Origin: Bostrychus sinensis
Lineage: Eukaryota > Chordata > Actinopteri > Gobiiformes > Eleotridae
Direction of reading: 5' to 3'
Length of the DNA: 64,000 nucleotides
NCBI GenBank assembly: GCA_020698575.1
Contig: CM036240.1
Span: 34,300,711-34,364,710, forward strand
The notes under the pieces were generated by a model. The model was not told the origin of the DNA. It did no database searches and saw nothing but the letters and a program-made list of their open reading frames with translations. Below are positions 35,090-47,800 of the stretch, piece by piece. The translations under genes were made by a program, and so were the position numbers. Each line of letters opens with the position of its first letter. Position 1 is the first letter of the stretch.

Positions 35090-36143
35090 TATTTTTAAGC
35101 CAATCTTGGTCACCTCTAGAACAGCAGTGCATGTTTTACAACCTTTAAAAACATAATTAAAACAAAACAAAGTTTTTGTCAATAAAAACTTTATTACTGC
35201 CATAAAGAAATAGATGAAGTAACCAGTAGAGGGCATCAGAGTGCAGAGCTGTTACATTATTTACACTATTTACAGATTTCCACATTTACTAAACCCTAGA
35301 AAAAGAGCTTTTTATTTTATTACCTTTTTATTTTTTGTATGACATTTTACTACAAAATAAAAAAGAGTTGTGAGGATTCAGTGGAAAAAGAGCTGTACAC
35401 TGTGTCCAGTGCTTCCTGGAGTGGGCGGGGGTTTGTTCTAAGGCCTCATAAACTTAGGGCTAAAGAATAGAAAATTACTGAAACATGGGTAAATGAAGCA
35501 AACCACACAACTGCAGTTATGTTTTTGATGAAGGAACAACATTATAACATGGCAGAAAACCTAAAAAAGTCAATTTTGCATAATCTTGCCCCTTTAAATG
35601 TGCTGTTCATGAACCCATCAACACAACCATGATCTTGGCAGTGATATGCAGCTCTGCACATTAAACCTCTGGGAGACGCATGGTGAAGGCATGTGCTGGG
35701 GCAAAGGATACTATGTAGTAAAAATATAGCATCTAAAATTTCAAAATATCACAATATTGCATACACAGCTCTTATAGCAACAAGGCCTACCTGAGATGTA
35801 AAAAAAAAAAAGCGTCAGCTACGTTCTGAGGCCTTTAAAGAATCAGGCATGGATTTCTATTTAAAATGGGTGCACTCTTTTTGGTTTAGGAACTTTTTAC
35901 AGTCACAAAATAGAAATAGCAAGATTTATTACTTAGTGAACTTCACCAAAGTTATTGAAGTGTGCTGAGTCATTGATTTGATCACTGCTATCCAAAGTTA
36001 AGTTGTGTAGTTGTTTTGGCTCATGATGCAAGTGGCTTGGGAGGTCCAGTGTCCATCTGGGAGCAGGCGGAGGTGGAGGGAGACGAGAGATAAAGCGTCT
36101 GGATGAAGTCACTTCTTCCCCCCAACCGTCTCCTTCCTCCAAC

Positions 36144-37079
36144 ATGAGCAGTGTGCAGCTGTACCAGTGCTACCCAGAACTGGGCAATCTGTCCTGCTCC
36201 ATACAGATCCCTGATCAGGGCATCACCATCTATCTGACCATGCATTTCACCTTTGCCATCTGCACCGGCATCCTCAACCTTATGGTCATCATCGCTATCT
36301 CACATTTCAGGCAAGTTGCAAGCACTGACATCAGGTTTATTGTAATACATATACTCATTTTGTTTCTTTTCTCAGGCAGCTGCACTCCTCTTCTAACTTC
36401 ATCCTCCTCAACTTGGCCGTCTCAGACTTCCTGGTGTGCTGTGTGGCGATCCCAGTGGAAACTTCCTTAGTGTACGAATGCTGGCGTTTCGGCAACATCA
36501 TGTGCATCCTGTATGCTGTCTTTCTCTTCTCAGTGATTTCCGTATCGGTCGGAGGCATGATCCTTATCTCAATAGACCGTTACATAGCCATTTGTGACCC
36601 CATGCACTACGCCACCCTGATGTGCAGGAGATCTGTTAGCATCGCCCTGATCGCCTGCTGGATCATCTCTGTCCTGTATGGGTTTGGGTTTTACCATAAC
36701 AATCTCATTATTCCGGGGCGGTTTAAGATGTGTGAAGGGGAATGCTTGACAGTGGTGACCAACATTGAGAGGTACGTTGACCTGGCGGTGAACTTCTGCG
36801 GGCCCTTTGTGCTCATAATTATACTGTACTTGCGAGTTTTCTTTGTGGCAGTGTCCCAGGCCCATGCCATGTGTTCTCAGGTTGCAGCCACCACACAGCA
36901 GCCGGCGGTGAACTCCAGGAAATCAGAGCTGAAGGCGGCACGGAATCTGGGCTTTGTTGTGTTTCTCTTTCTCCTCTGCTACACACCAAACTATGTGGTG
37001 ATCTATGTGGGAAGAAATATGAACTATTATTTAAGGGTCTTCCTGTTTAGTTTGATGTATCTCAACTCGTGTTTTAACC
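36144..37079 (+). CDS. TAAR-family olfactory receptor, two exons, 3' end lost in a gap
   Basis: Exon 1 (36144-36310) encodes a 38-residue N-terminus with an NLS glycosylation site, then TM1 to ISHF. A 65-bp intron is required, because only its removal puts exon 2 in frame. It can be cut as GC-AG (36311-36375, donor CAG/GCAAGT) or GT-AG (36315-36379); both give the same protein, HFRQLHS. Exon 2 encodes TM2 (NLAVSDFLVCC), TM3 with Cys3.25 and SIDRYIAICDP, TM4, loop 2 (CEGEC), TM5, the third loop RKSELKAARNLG, TM6 (LCYTPNYV) and TM7 up to NSCFN, then 25 Ns. About 290 of an expected 330-345 residues are present, without stops. Position 3.32 is Leu and 5.42 is Asp, the non-classical amine site. 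It should act at the olfactory cilium membrane through a Gs-type G protein (family knowledge). Confidence 0.9.
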
Positions 37080-37104
37080 NNNNNNNNNNNNNNNNNNNNN
37101 NNNN
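37080..37104. other. Assembly gap (25 N)
   Basis: It interrupts the TAAR in TM7 right after Asn-Pro would begin. The sequence after it (37105 on) does not look like the end of a TAAR, so the real gap is larger than 25 bases or the join is wrong. Confidence 0.98.
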
Positions 37105-37749
37105 GGTATTTAGCTAATAAAAATAAAAATAATATTTATTATAAAGCTTAAAGATCACAGAACAGGTGCATTTATGTAGCTGTCTACCAACTCGTTTCAA
37201 AACTTTACTTCAAAATGCAGCAAATGTCGGGTTAAACCAGCTGGGCTATTAAGCAAGGCTAACGTAATATGAAAAAAACATGTAACCTAATCTGATATGT
37301 TCCTGTAATAATGAGGGCTTTTAATGATAATAATTTAATAATAAGTAGCATTAAGCAGGCACAAATGAAAATTACGGTTTGGCTTCACAATTAAATAATA
37401 TACACAAACTGTCAGCCCGACGGATCTAAATAGTTTGTCCTCAGGCCCTTCCTTATTGAGAAGGCATCCCTTCTTGCTTTACGTCATGCGTCCTTCCTTT
37501 TTTCAATTTAATTTACCACGTTGGACAATGGAGAAATGAGAAATGCCCTTTACAACAAGCTTTTTCATTCATCAAACTTGGACAAATGCAAAGAATTATA
37601 CTTTAACACGGACATCTATCCTATCAGATCTCAGTAAATGACTGATTTAACAACAAAATTTACATAATGACTGCTTCTTTCAACCTGCATAGTATTCATT
37701 TGCACTGCAATTTCTCTTTGTAAGCTGTAATGCGGTTTTTTTTTTTATG
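37105..37749. other. Sequence after the gap, nothing recognised
   Basis: AT-rich, with a T-run at 37736-37746. No gene seen. Confidence 0.4.
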
Positions 37750-37936
37750 TTAACCACGTAAAATTTCAATTTGACCAATTGCATTTTTGAGAGCTTCTGG
37801 TTCAGCTTTCAAGCATTTCTCACAGTCACTCTTTGCAGGACAATTCCGAGTGATGAAGCACTTCAGATGCATTTCCACCCGCTCTGCACCTCTGTCTGCT
37901 GCCAAGGATCTTTTCTTTTGTGTAGTGTAGTTTTGC
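37750..37936 (-). pseudogene. Candidate C-terminal exon of the SET-domain gene
   Basis: On the minus strand a pyrimidine-rich tract ending TTTTTAG at 37937 is followed by an open frame containing AERVEMHLKCFITRNCPAKS, then DCEKCLKAEPEALKN. From memory this pattern (ERHL..FI....P.K.DCE.CL.AEP.AL) is a C-terminal segment shared by many uncharacterised teleost proteins, some with a KMT5A-like SET domain. The expected closing part (a Trp then IKFYV-type residues) appears only after a one-base shift, as KFYVVN, so the exon looks frameshifted. It needs two bases from a preceding exon I cannot identify. The link to the SET exons 24 kb upstream is inference. Confidence 0.4.
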
Positions 37937-38879
37937 CTAAAAAGTGTAAGAAAAGAACATCAATTAAACAGCCCTGTCCTGAAATGATTTCCATGCAAGT
38001 TATTTCTATGGATCATCTACTCATTAAATGGTAAACAATTAGGTGGGAGATAAATAAATGCCTAACCTCTTTGTCTCACTGGACTGTAGCTTCTGTTTTC
38101 AGGGACATTATTGAGGACTGATTGGGTTTAGTTTTGTTCTTATCGTTATGCACCTGTGGGCAACTGCATAATATTAGCCACCCGTCTGCGTGTTCTTTGC
38201 CAAGATAACTTGTGTTGTTGCGCTGGCAGGCCAGTGCTTGGCCCCTTCCTACTTTGGCGAAGTTGAGCCACATTTTTGATCTTTTTACGTGTCATTGTCT
38301 GTCCCACCAGGGTTGCCAGGCTGTCCAAAATCCCACCAAGAGAACTTAAAAACCACTAAAACACACGAACAGTGAATGAAAGCCACTGCGGCCCATAATT
38401 AGTGCCCAATGCGCCAAAATGAGTGCTCCTCTGGTGACCGAACCCAACTCCACACGCCACTATCCACAGAGCAGCTCCTCAGACTCAGAGCTGAGCCTCT
38501 ATTGGCCTGACTTCAGTGTGACTGGCCTTGCTTTTAAAGTTTTTTCATTCAAAATATGGAGAAATAGCTTATCATTCACAAAGAAAATAGCTCTTCCCAA
38601 CCTGGGACAAATGTTTTTCACCCGCCGCACCTTAAAAATTCTGCAGGAAAACTATGGACTTGCAACCTGGCTGCCACAGCGGGCTGCGCAGCTGCAGCAG
38701 TGCTGCCACACAAGCAGATTCTATCATCAACAAATTGATTATAGGAAGCCATGAGTCGTTGTTAAGGTTTTATTGATCTTTAAATTCCTATATAGAGATC
38801 AACAGGACAAGAACAGCTTGGCATCAAAGTGATCAAATCACAAAAGCATCTCAAAAGAGAATCAACAAAAGATTTTCAG
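37937..38879. other. Region between the candidate last exon and the array
   Basis: It includes a basic minus-strand frame (38328-38146) with possible donor sites, and a plus frame at 38419-38754 that matches nothing I know. Further exons of the minus-strand gene could lie here, but none can be fixed. Confidence 0.3.
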
Positions 38880-41800
38880 GACTTCATTTGACTTTAGAGG
38901 ATAATTCAACCTAATTATAAACCTGTACTCCTATCAAGCAACCCCCATCTGTACTCGATACACACACATACACACAACACAGTTGGTCCTTTATGGGACA
39001 TTTCCACACAACACAGTTGGTCCTTTATGAGGGACCTGTTAGATATCTGTCCATACACTAGCCCAGTCATCACATTCAACAATGGCCCAAAGTGTTTCTT
39101 GTTGTGGGGACGTAGTAGAGTGTGCATCCAATACTACATCAAATTAAGAACCAAAATCTCAAGGATGGAAACAATTCCTTAGAATTTCTACTGGCACAGA
39201 GCTACTGCACACGTGTCATTAACTTTTTCAGTAGGCAAACTAAGCATGCTACTTCCAATCATGTGCCTCAATACCATTAATGTGACCATGAAATGTAATA
39301 AGCGGATTAAAAGTCAAGTCCATGACTGTGATAGTACCTTTGAGAAGAGCTGTGTGGACAGGAGCACGTCATTCTGAAGTCTTGACTGAAGAGAGAGAAG
39401 GAAACAGTCACCAGAATCTCTGCTAGCTTCAGGAATGCTGGTCATCTGATGGAGACAATGTGATGATAAGACATTCAGAACACAGAAACACCACCACTTT
39501 TGATTTAGAGAGACAATTAACCTAATGTAAACCTGTACTCCTATCAAGCTAACCCTCATCTGTACTCACATACAGCATCTAGAGTAAAACAAACCTCATG
39601 GGGACATTTCACACACAACACAGTGGTCCTTATGGGGGAATTTCACACACAACACAGTGGTCCTAATGGGGACATTTTACACACAACACAGTTGGTCATT
39701 ATGGGGACATTTCACACACAACACAGTTTGCGTCCTTATGGGGACATTTCACACACAACACAGTTGCACATTATGGGGACATTTCACACACAACACAGTT
39801 GGTTGCTCCTTATGGGGACCTGTCTAGATATCTGTCCATACACTAGCGTCATCACATTCAACTAATGCGCCCAAAGTTGTGTTGTGGGGACGTCGTAGGT
39901 GTGCATCCTAATACCACAATCAATTAAGAACCACAATCTCAAGGAGGGAAAAAAAAAAATGTCAGTGATATTCTACTGTCACAGCAAGACCTACTGAACA
40001 CGTGTCAGTACACTTTTCAGAAAGCAAACTAAGCATGATACTTCCCTCATGTGCCTCAAATAACCATTAATGTCACCATGAGAAGGATCGGATTAAATAT
40101 CAAAGTAATGACGTGATAGTACCTTTTGAGAAGAGCAGCTTGGACAGGGAGATCATCATTCTGAGTCTCTGATGCAGAGATGGACCACAGTCACCAGAAC
40201 CTCTGCTAGCTTCAGTAATGCTGGTCATCTGATGTGAGACAATGTTGATGATAGAAACATTTCAGAAAACAGAAAACCACCACTTTTGACTTTAAGAGAG
40301 ACCAATCAACCTAATTGTAAACACGTATCCTATCAAGCAACCCTCATCTGTACTCGCATACACGATCAGAGTAAAACAAGCCTACATGGGGACAATCACA
40401 CACAACACAGTTGGTCATAATGGGATTAACAAACCAGGGGCATGGGGACATTTCACACACAACACAGTTATGGGGAATCCACCACGTTGATATGGGGACA
40501 TTTCACACACAACCAGTGCTCTTATGCGGGACATTCACACACAACACAGTTGGTCTTTATGGGGAACCTGTTGATATACTGTCCCATACACTAGCCGTCA
40601 TCACATAAAACACATGTCCCAAAGTGTGTGTGGGGACGTACGTAGGTGTGCATCCTAATACCACAATCAATTAAGAACCAAAATCTCAAGGAGGGAAAAA
40701 TTTCCTTAGATATTCTACTGGCACAGAGCTACTGAACACGTGTCATTACACTTTTCAGTAAAGCAAACTAAGCATGCTACTTCCCATCATGTGCCTCAAT
40801 ACCATTAATGTGACCATGAAAGGTAATCGGATTAAATAGTCAGTCATGACTGTGATAGTACCCTTTTGAGAAGAGCTGTGGACAGGGAGCATCGTCATTC
40901 TGAGTCTTTGACTGAAGAGACAGACCACAGTCACCAGAACCTCTGCTAGCTTCAGTAATGCTGGTCATCTGATGGAGACAGTGGTTGATGATAAGAACAT
41001 TTCAGACACGAGAACACACACATTTTGACTTTAGAGAGACAATCAACCTAATTGTAAACCTGTACTCCTATCAAGCTAACCCTCATCTGTACTCGCATAC
41101 ACATCTAGAGTAAACAAGCCTCATGGGGACATTTCACACACAACACAGTTGGTCCTAATGGGGACCTGTTAGATATCTGTCCATACACTAGCGTCATCAC
41201 ATTCAACAATGGCCCAAAGTGTGTTGTGGGGGACGTCGTAGGTGTGCATCCTAATACCACAATCAATTAAGAACCAAAATCTCAAGGGGAAAAAAAAATG
41301 TCCGTAGATATTCTACTGGCACAGAGCTACTGAACACGTGTCATTACACTTTTCAGTAGAGCAAACTAAGCATGCTACTTCCCATCATATGCCTCAATAT
41401 CATTAATGTGACCATGGAAGGCAAGAGGCTTAAATAGTCAAGTAATGACTGTGATAGTACCTTTTGAGAAGAGCTGTGTGGACAGGGAGCATCATCATTC
41501 TGAGTCTTTGACTGAAGAGATGGACCACAGTCACCAGAACCTCTGCTAGCTTCAGTAATGCTGGTCATCTGATGGAGATAATGTTGATGATAAGAACATT
41601 TCAGAACACAGAAACACACCACTTTTGACTTTAAAGAGACAATCAACCTAATTGTAAACATGTACTCCTATCAAGCTAACCCTCATCTGTACTCGCATAC
41701 ACATCTAGAGTAAAACAAGCCTCATGGGGACATTTCACACACAACACAGTTGGTCCTAATGGGGACATTTCACACACAACACAGTTGGTCCTTATGGGGA

Positions 41801-44800
41801 CATTTCACACACAACACAGTTGCTCCTTATGGGGACATTTCACACACAACACAGTTGCTCCTTATGGGGACCTGTTAGATATCTGTCCATACACTAGCGT
41901 CATCACATTCAACAATGGCCCAAAGTGTGTTGTGGGGACGTCGTAGGTGTGCATCCTAATACCACAATCAATTAAGAACCAAAATCTCAAGGATGGTAAC
42001 AATCTCCTTAGATATTTTACTGGCACAGAGCGACTGAACACGTGTCATTACACTTTTCAGTAGAGCAAACTAAGCATGCTACTTCCCATCATGTGCCTCA
42101 ATACCATTAATGTCACCATGGAAGGCAAGAGGCTTAAATACTCAAGTCATGACTGTGATAGTACCTTTTGAGAAGAGCTGTGTGGACAGGGAGCATCATC
42201 ATTCTGAGTCTTTGACTGCAGAGATGGACCACAGTCACCAGAACCTCTGCTAGCTTCAGTAATGCTGGTCATCTGATGGAGACAATGTTGATGATAAGAA
42301 CATTTCAGAACACAGAAACACACCACTTTTGACTTTAGAGAGACAATCAACCTAATTGTAAACATGTACTCCTATCAAGCTAACCCTCATCTGTACTCGC
42401 ATACACGTCTAGAGTAAAACAAGCCATCATGGGGACATTTCACACACAACACAGTTGGTCCTAATGGGGACATTTCACACACAACACAGTGGGTCCTTAT
42501 GGGGACATTTCACACACAACACAGTTGCTCCTTATGGGGACATTTCACACACAACACAGTTGGTCTTTATGGGACCTGTTAGATATCTGTCCATACACTA
42601 GCGTCATCACATTCAACAATGGCCCAAAAGTGTGTTGTGGGGACGTCGTAGGTGTGCATCCTAATACCACAATCAATTAAGAACCAAAATCTCAAGGAGG
42701 GAAAAAAATGTCCTTAGATATTCTACTGGCACAGAGCTACTGAACACGTGTCATTATACTTTTCAGTAAAGCAAACTAAGCATGCTACTTCCCATCATGT
42801 GCCTCAATACCATTAATGTGACCATGAAAGGTAATCGGATTAAATAGTCAAGTGATGACTGTGATAGTACCTTTTGAAAAGAGCTGTGTGGACAGGGAGC
42901 ATCGTCATTCTGAGTCTTTGACTGAAGAGACGGACCACAGTCACCAGAACCTCTGCTAGCTTCAGTAATGCTGGTCATCTGATGGAGATAATGTTGATGA
43001 TAAGAACATTTCAGAACACAGAAACACACCACTTTTGACTTTAGAGAGACAATCAACCTAATTGTAAACCTGCACTCCTATTAAGCTAACCCTCATCTGT
43101 ACTCGCATACACATCTAGAGTAAAACAAGCCTCATGGGGACATTTCACACACAACACAGTTGCTCCTTATGGGGACCTGTTAGATCTCTGTCCATACACT
43201 AGCGTCATCACATTCAACAATGGCCCAAAGTGTGTTGTGGGGACGTCGTAGGTGTGCATCCTAATACCACAATCAATTAAGAACCAAAATCTCAAGGATG
43301 GTAACAATCTCCTTAGATATTTTACTGGCACAGAGCGACTGAACACGTGTCATTACACTTTTCAGTAAAGCAAACTAAGCATGCTACTTCCCATCATGTG
43401 CCTCAATACCATTAATGTTACCATGAAAGGTAATCGGAATAAATAGTCAAGTCATGACTGTGATAGTACCTTTTGAGAAGAGCTGTGTGGACAGGGAGCA
43501 TCGTCATTCTGAGTCTTTGACTGAAGAGATGGACCACAGTCACAAGAACCTCTGCTAGCTTCAGTAATGCTGGTCATCTGATGGAGATAATGTTGATGAT
43601 AAGAACATTTCAGAACACAGAAACACACCACTTTTGACTTTAGAGAGACAATCAACCTAATTGTAAACATGTACTCCTATCAAGCTAACCCTCATCTGTA
43701 CTCGCATACACATCTAGAGTAAAACAAGCCTCATGGGGACATTTCACACACAACACAGTTGGTCCTTATGGGGACATTTCACACACAACACAGTTGCTCC
43801 TTATGGGGACTTTTCACACACAACACAGTTGCTCCTTATGGGGACCTGTTAGATATCTGTCCATACACTAGCGTCATCACATTCAACAATGGCCCAAAGT
43901 GTGTTGTGGGGACGTCGTAGGTGTGCATCCTAATACCACAATCAATTAAGAACCAAAATTTCAAGGAGGGAAAAAAATGTCCTTAGATATTCTACTGGCA
44001 CAGAGCTACTGAACACGTGTCATTACACTTTTCAGTAAAGCAAACTAAGCATGCTACTTCCCATCATGTGCCTCAATACCCTTAATGTGACCATGAAAGG
44101 TAATCGGATTAAATAGTCAAGTGATGACTGTGATAGTACCTTTTGAGAAGAGCTGTGTGGACAGGGAGCATCGTCATTCTGAGTCTTTGACTGAAGAGAT
44201 GGACCACAGTCACCAGAACCTCTGCTAGCTTCAGTAATGCTGGTCGTCTGATGGAGACAATGTTGATGATAAGAACATTTCAGAACACAGAAACACACCA
44301 CTTTTGACTTTAGAGAGACAATCAACCTAATTGTAAACCTGTACTCCTATCAAGCTAACCCTCATCTGTACTCGCATACACGTCTAGAGTAAAACAAGCC
44401 TCATGGGGACATTTCACACACAACACAGTTGGTCCTAATGGGGACCTGTTAGATATCTGTCCATACACTAGCGTCATCACATTCAACAATGGCCCAAAGT
44501 GTGTTGTGGGGACGTCGTAGGTGTGCATCCTAATACCACAATCAATTAAGAACCAAAATCTCAAGGAGGAAAAAAAATGTCCGTAGATATTCTACTGGCA
44601 CAGAGCTACTGAACACGTGTCATTACACTTTTCAGTAGAGCAAACTAAGCATGCTACTTCCCATCATATGCCTCAATATCATTAATGTGACCATGGAAGG
44701 CAAGAGGCTTAAATAGTCAAGTAATGACTGTGATAGTACCTTTTGAGAAGAGCTGTGTGGACAGGGAGCATCGTCATTCTGAGTCTTTGACTGAAGAGAT

Positions 44801-47800
44801 GGACCACAGTCACAAGAACCTCTGCTAGCTTCAGTAATGCTGGTCATCTGATGGAGATAATGTTGATGATAAGAACATTTCAGAACACAGAAACACACCA
44901 CTTTTGACTTTAAAGAGACAATCAACCTAATTGTAAACCTGCACTCCTATCAAGCTAACCCTCATCTGTACTCGCATACACATCTAGAGTAAAACAAGCC
45001 TCATGGGGACATTTCACACACAACACAGTTGGTCCTTATGGGGACATTTCACACACAACACAGTTGCTCCTTATGGGGACCTGTTAGATCTCTGTCCATA
45101 CACTAGCGTCATCACATTCAACAATGGCCCAAAGTGTGTTGTGGGGACGTCGTAGGTGTGCATCCTAATACCACAATCAATTAAGAACCAAAATCTCAAG
45201 GATGGTAACAATCTCCTTAGATATTTTACTGGCACAGAGCGACTGAACACGTGTCATTACACTTTTCAGTAGAGCAAACTAAGCATGCTACTTCCCATCA
45301 TGTGCCTCAATACCATTAATGTCACCATGGAAGGCAAGAGGCTTAAATACTCAAGTAATGACTGTGATAGTACCTTTTGAGAAGAGCTGTGTGGACAGGG
45401 AGCATCATCATTCTGAGTCTTTGACTGCAGAGATGGACCACAGTCACCAGAACCTCTGCTAGCTTCAGTAATGCTGGTCATCTGATGGAGACAATGTTGA
45501 TGATAAGAACATTTCAGAACACAGAAACACACCACTTTTGACTTTAGAGAGACAATCAACCTAATTGTAAACATGTACTCCTATCAAGCTAACCCTCATC
45601 TGTACTCGCATACACGTCTAGAGTAAAACAAGCCTCATGGGGACATTTCACACACAACACAGTTGGTCCTAATGGGGACATTTCACACACAACACAGTGG
45701 GTCCTTATGGGGACATTTCACACACAACACAGTTGCTCCTTATGGGGACATTTCACACACAACACAGTTGGTCTTTATGGGGACCTGTTAGATATCTGTC
45801 CATACACTAGCGTCATCACATTCAACAATGGCCCAAAGTGTGTTGTGGGGACGTCGTAGGTGTGCATCCTAATACCACAATCAATTAAGAACCAAAATCT
45901 CAAGGAGGGAAAAAAATGTCCTTAGATATTCTACTGGCACAGAGCTACTGAACACGTGTCATTATACTTTTCAGTAAAGCAAACTAAGCATGCTACTTCC
46001 CATCATGTGCCTCAATACCATTAATGTGACCATGAAAGGTAATCGGATTAAATAGTCAAGTGATGACTGTGATAGTACCTTTTGAAAAGAGCTGTGTGGA
46101 CAGGGAGCATCGTCATTCTGAGTCTTTGACTGAAGAGATGGACCACAGTCACCAGAACCTCTGCTAGCTTCAGTAATGCTGGTCATCTGATGGAGATAAT
46201 GTTGATGATAAGAACATTTCAGAACACAGAAACACACCACTTTTGACTTTAGAGAGACAATCAACCTAATTGTAAACCTGTACTCCTATCAAGCTAACCC
46301 TCATCTGTACTCGCATACACGTCTAGAGTAAAACAAGCCTCATGGGGACATTTCACACACAACACAGTTGGTCCTAATGGGGACCTGTTAGATATCTGTC
46401 CATACACTAGCGTCATCACATTCAACAATGGCCCAAAGTGTGTTGTGGGGACGTCGTAGGTGTGCATCCTAATACCACAATCAATTAAGAACCAAAATCT
46501 CAAGGAGGAAAAAAAATGTCCGTAGATATTCTACTGGCACAGAGCTACTGAACACGTGTCATTACACTTTTCAGTAGAGCAAACTAAGCATGCTACTTCC
46601 CATCATGTGCCTCAATACCATTAATGTTACCATGAAAGGTAATCGGAATAAATAGTCAAGTCATGACTGTGATAGTACCTTTTGAGAAGAGCTGTGTGGA
46701 CAGGGAGCATCGTCATTCTGAGTCTTTGACTGAAGAGATGGACCACAGTCACAAGAACCTCTGCTAGCTTCAGTAATGCTGGTCATCTGATGGAGACAAT
46801 GTTGATGATAAGAACATTTCAGAACACAGAAACACACCACTTTTGACTTTAGAGAGACAATCAACCTAATTGTAAACCTGTACTCCTATCAAGCTAACCC
46901 TCATCTGTACTCGCATACACATCTAGAGTAAAACAAGCCTCATGGGGACATTTCACACACAACACAGTTGGTCCTTATGGGGACATTTCACACACAACAC
47001 AGTTGCTCCTTATGGGGACCTGTTAGATCTCTGTCCATACACTAGCGTCATCACATTCAACAATGGCCCAAAGTGTGTTGTGGGGACGTCGTAGGTGTGC
47101 ATCCTAATACCACAATCAATTAAGAACCAAAATCTCAAGGATGGTAACAATCTCCTTAGATATTTTACTGGCACAGAGCAACTGAACACGTGTCATTACA
47201 CTTTTCAGTAGAGCAAACTAAGCATGCTACTTCCCATCATGTGCCTCAATACCATTAATGTCACCATGGAAGGCAAGAGGCTTAAATACTCAAGTAATGA
47301 CTGTGATAGTACCTTTTGAGAAGAGCTGTGTGGACAGGGAGCATCATCATTCTGAGTCTTTGACTGCAGAGATGGACCACAGTCACCAGAACCTCTGCTA
47401 GCTTCAGTAATGCTGGTCATCTGATGGAGACAATGTTGATGATAAGAACATTTCAGAACACAGAAACACACCACTTTTGACTTTAGAGAGACAATCAACC
47501 TAATTGTAAACATGTACTCCTATCAAGCTAACCCTCATCTGTACTCGCATACACGTCTAGAGTAAAACAAGCCTCATGGGGACATTTCACACACAACACA
47601 GTTGGTCCTAATGGGGACATTTCACACACAACACAGTGGGTCCTTATGGGGACATTTCACACACAACACAGTTGCTCCTTATGGGGACATTTCACACACA
47701 ACACAGTTGGTCTTTATGGGGACCTGTTAGATATCTGTCCATACACTAGCGTCATCACATTCAACAATGGCCCAAAGTGTGTTGTGGGGACGTCGTAGGT

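Larger units (their letters stand above)
33688..37079 (+). repeat. Right arm of the inverted TAAR duplication
   Basis: Reverse-complement match to 11189-13580, extended by a Tc1 insertion. The outer edge is lost in the assembly gap. Confidence 0.85.

Noticed and set aside
38419..38754. 111-residue plus-strand frame
   Set aside because: No known domain, no codon or homology support, and it lies opposite the inferred minus-strand gene.
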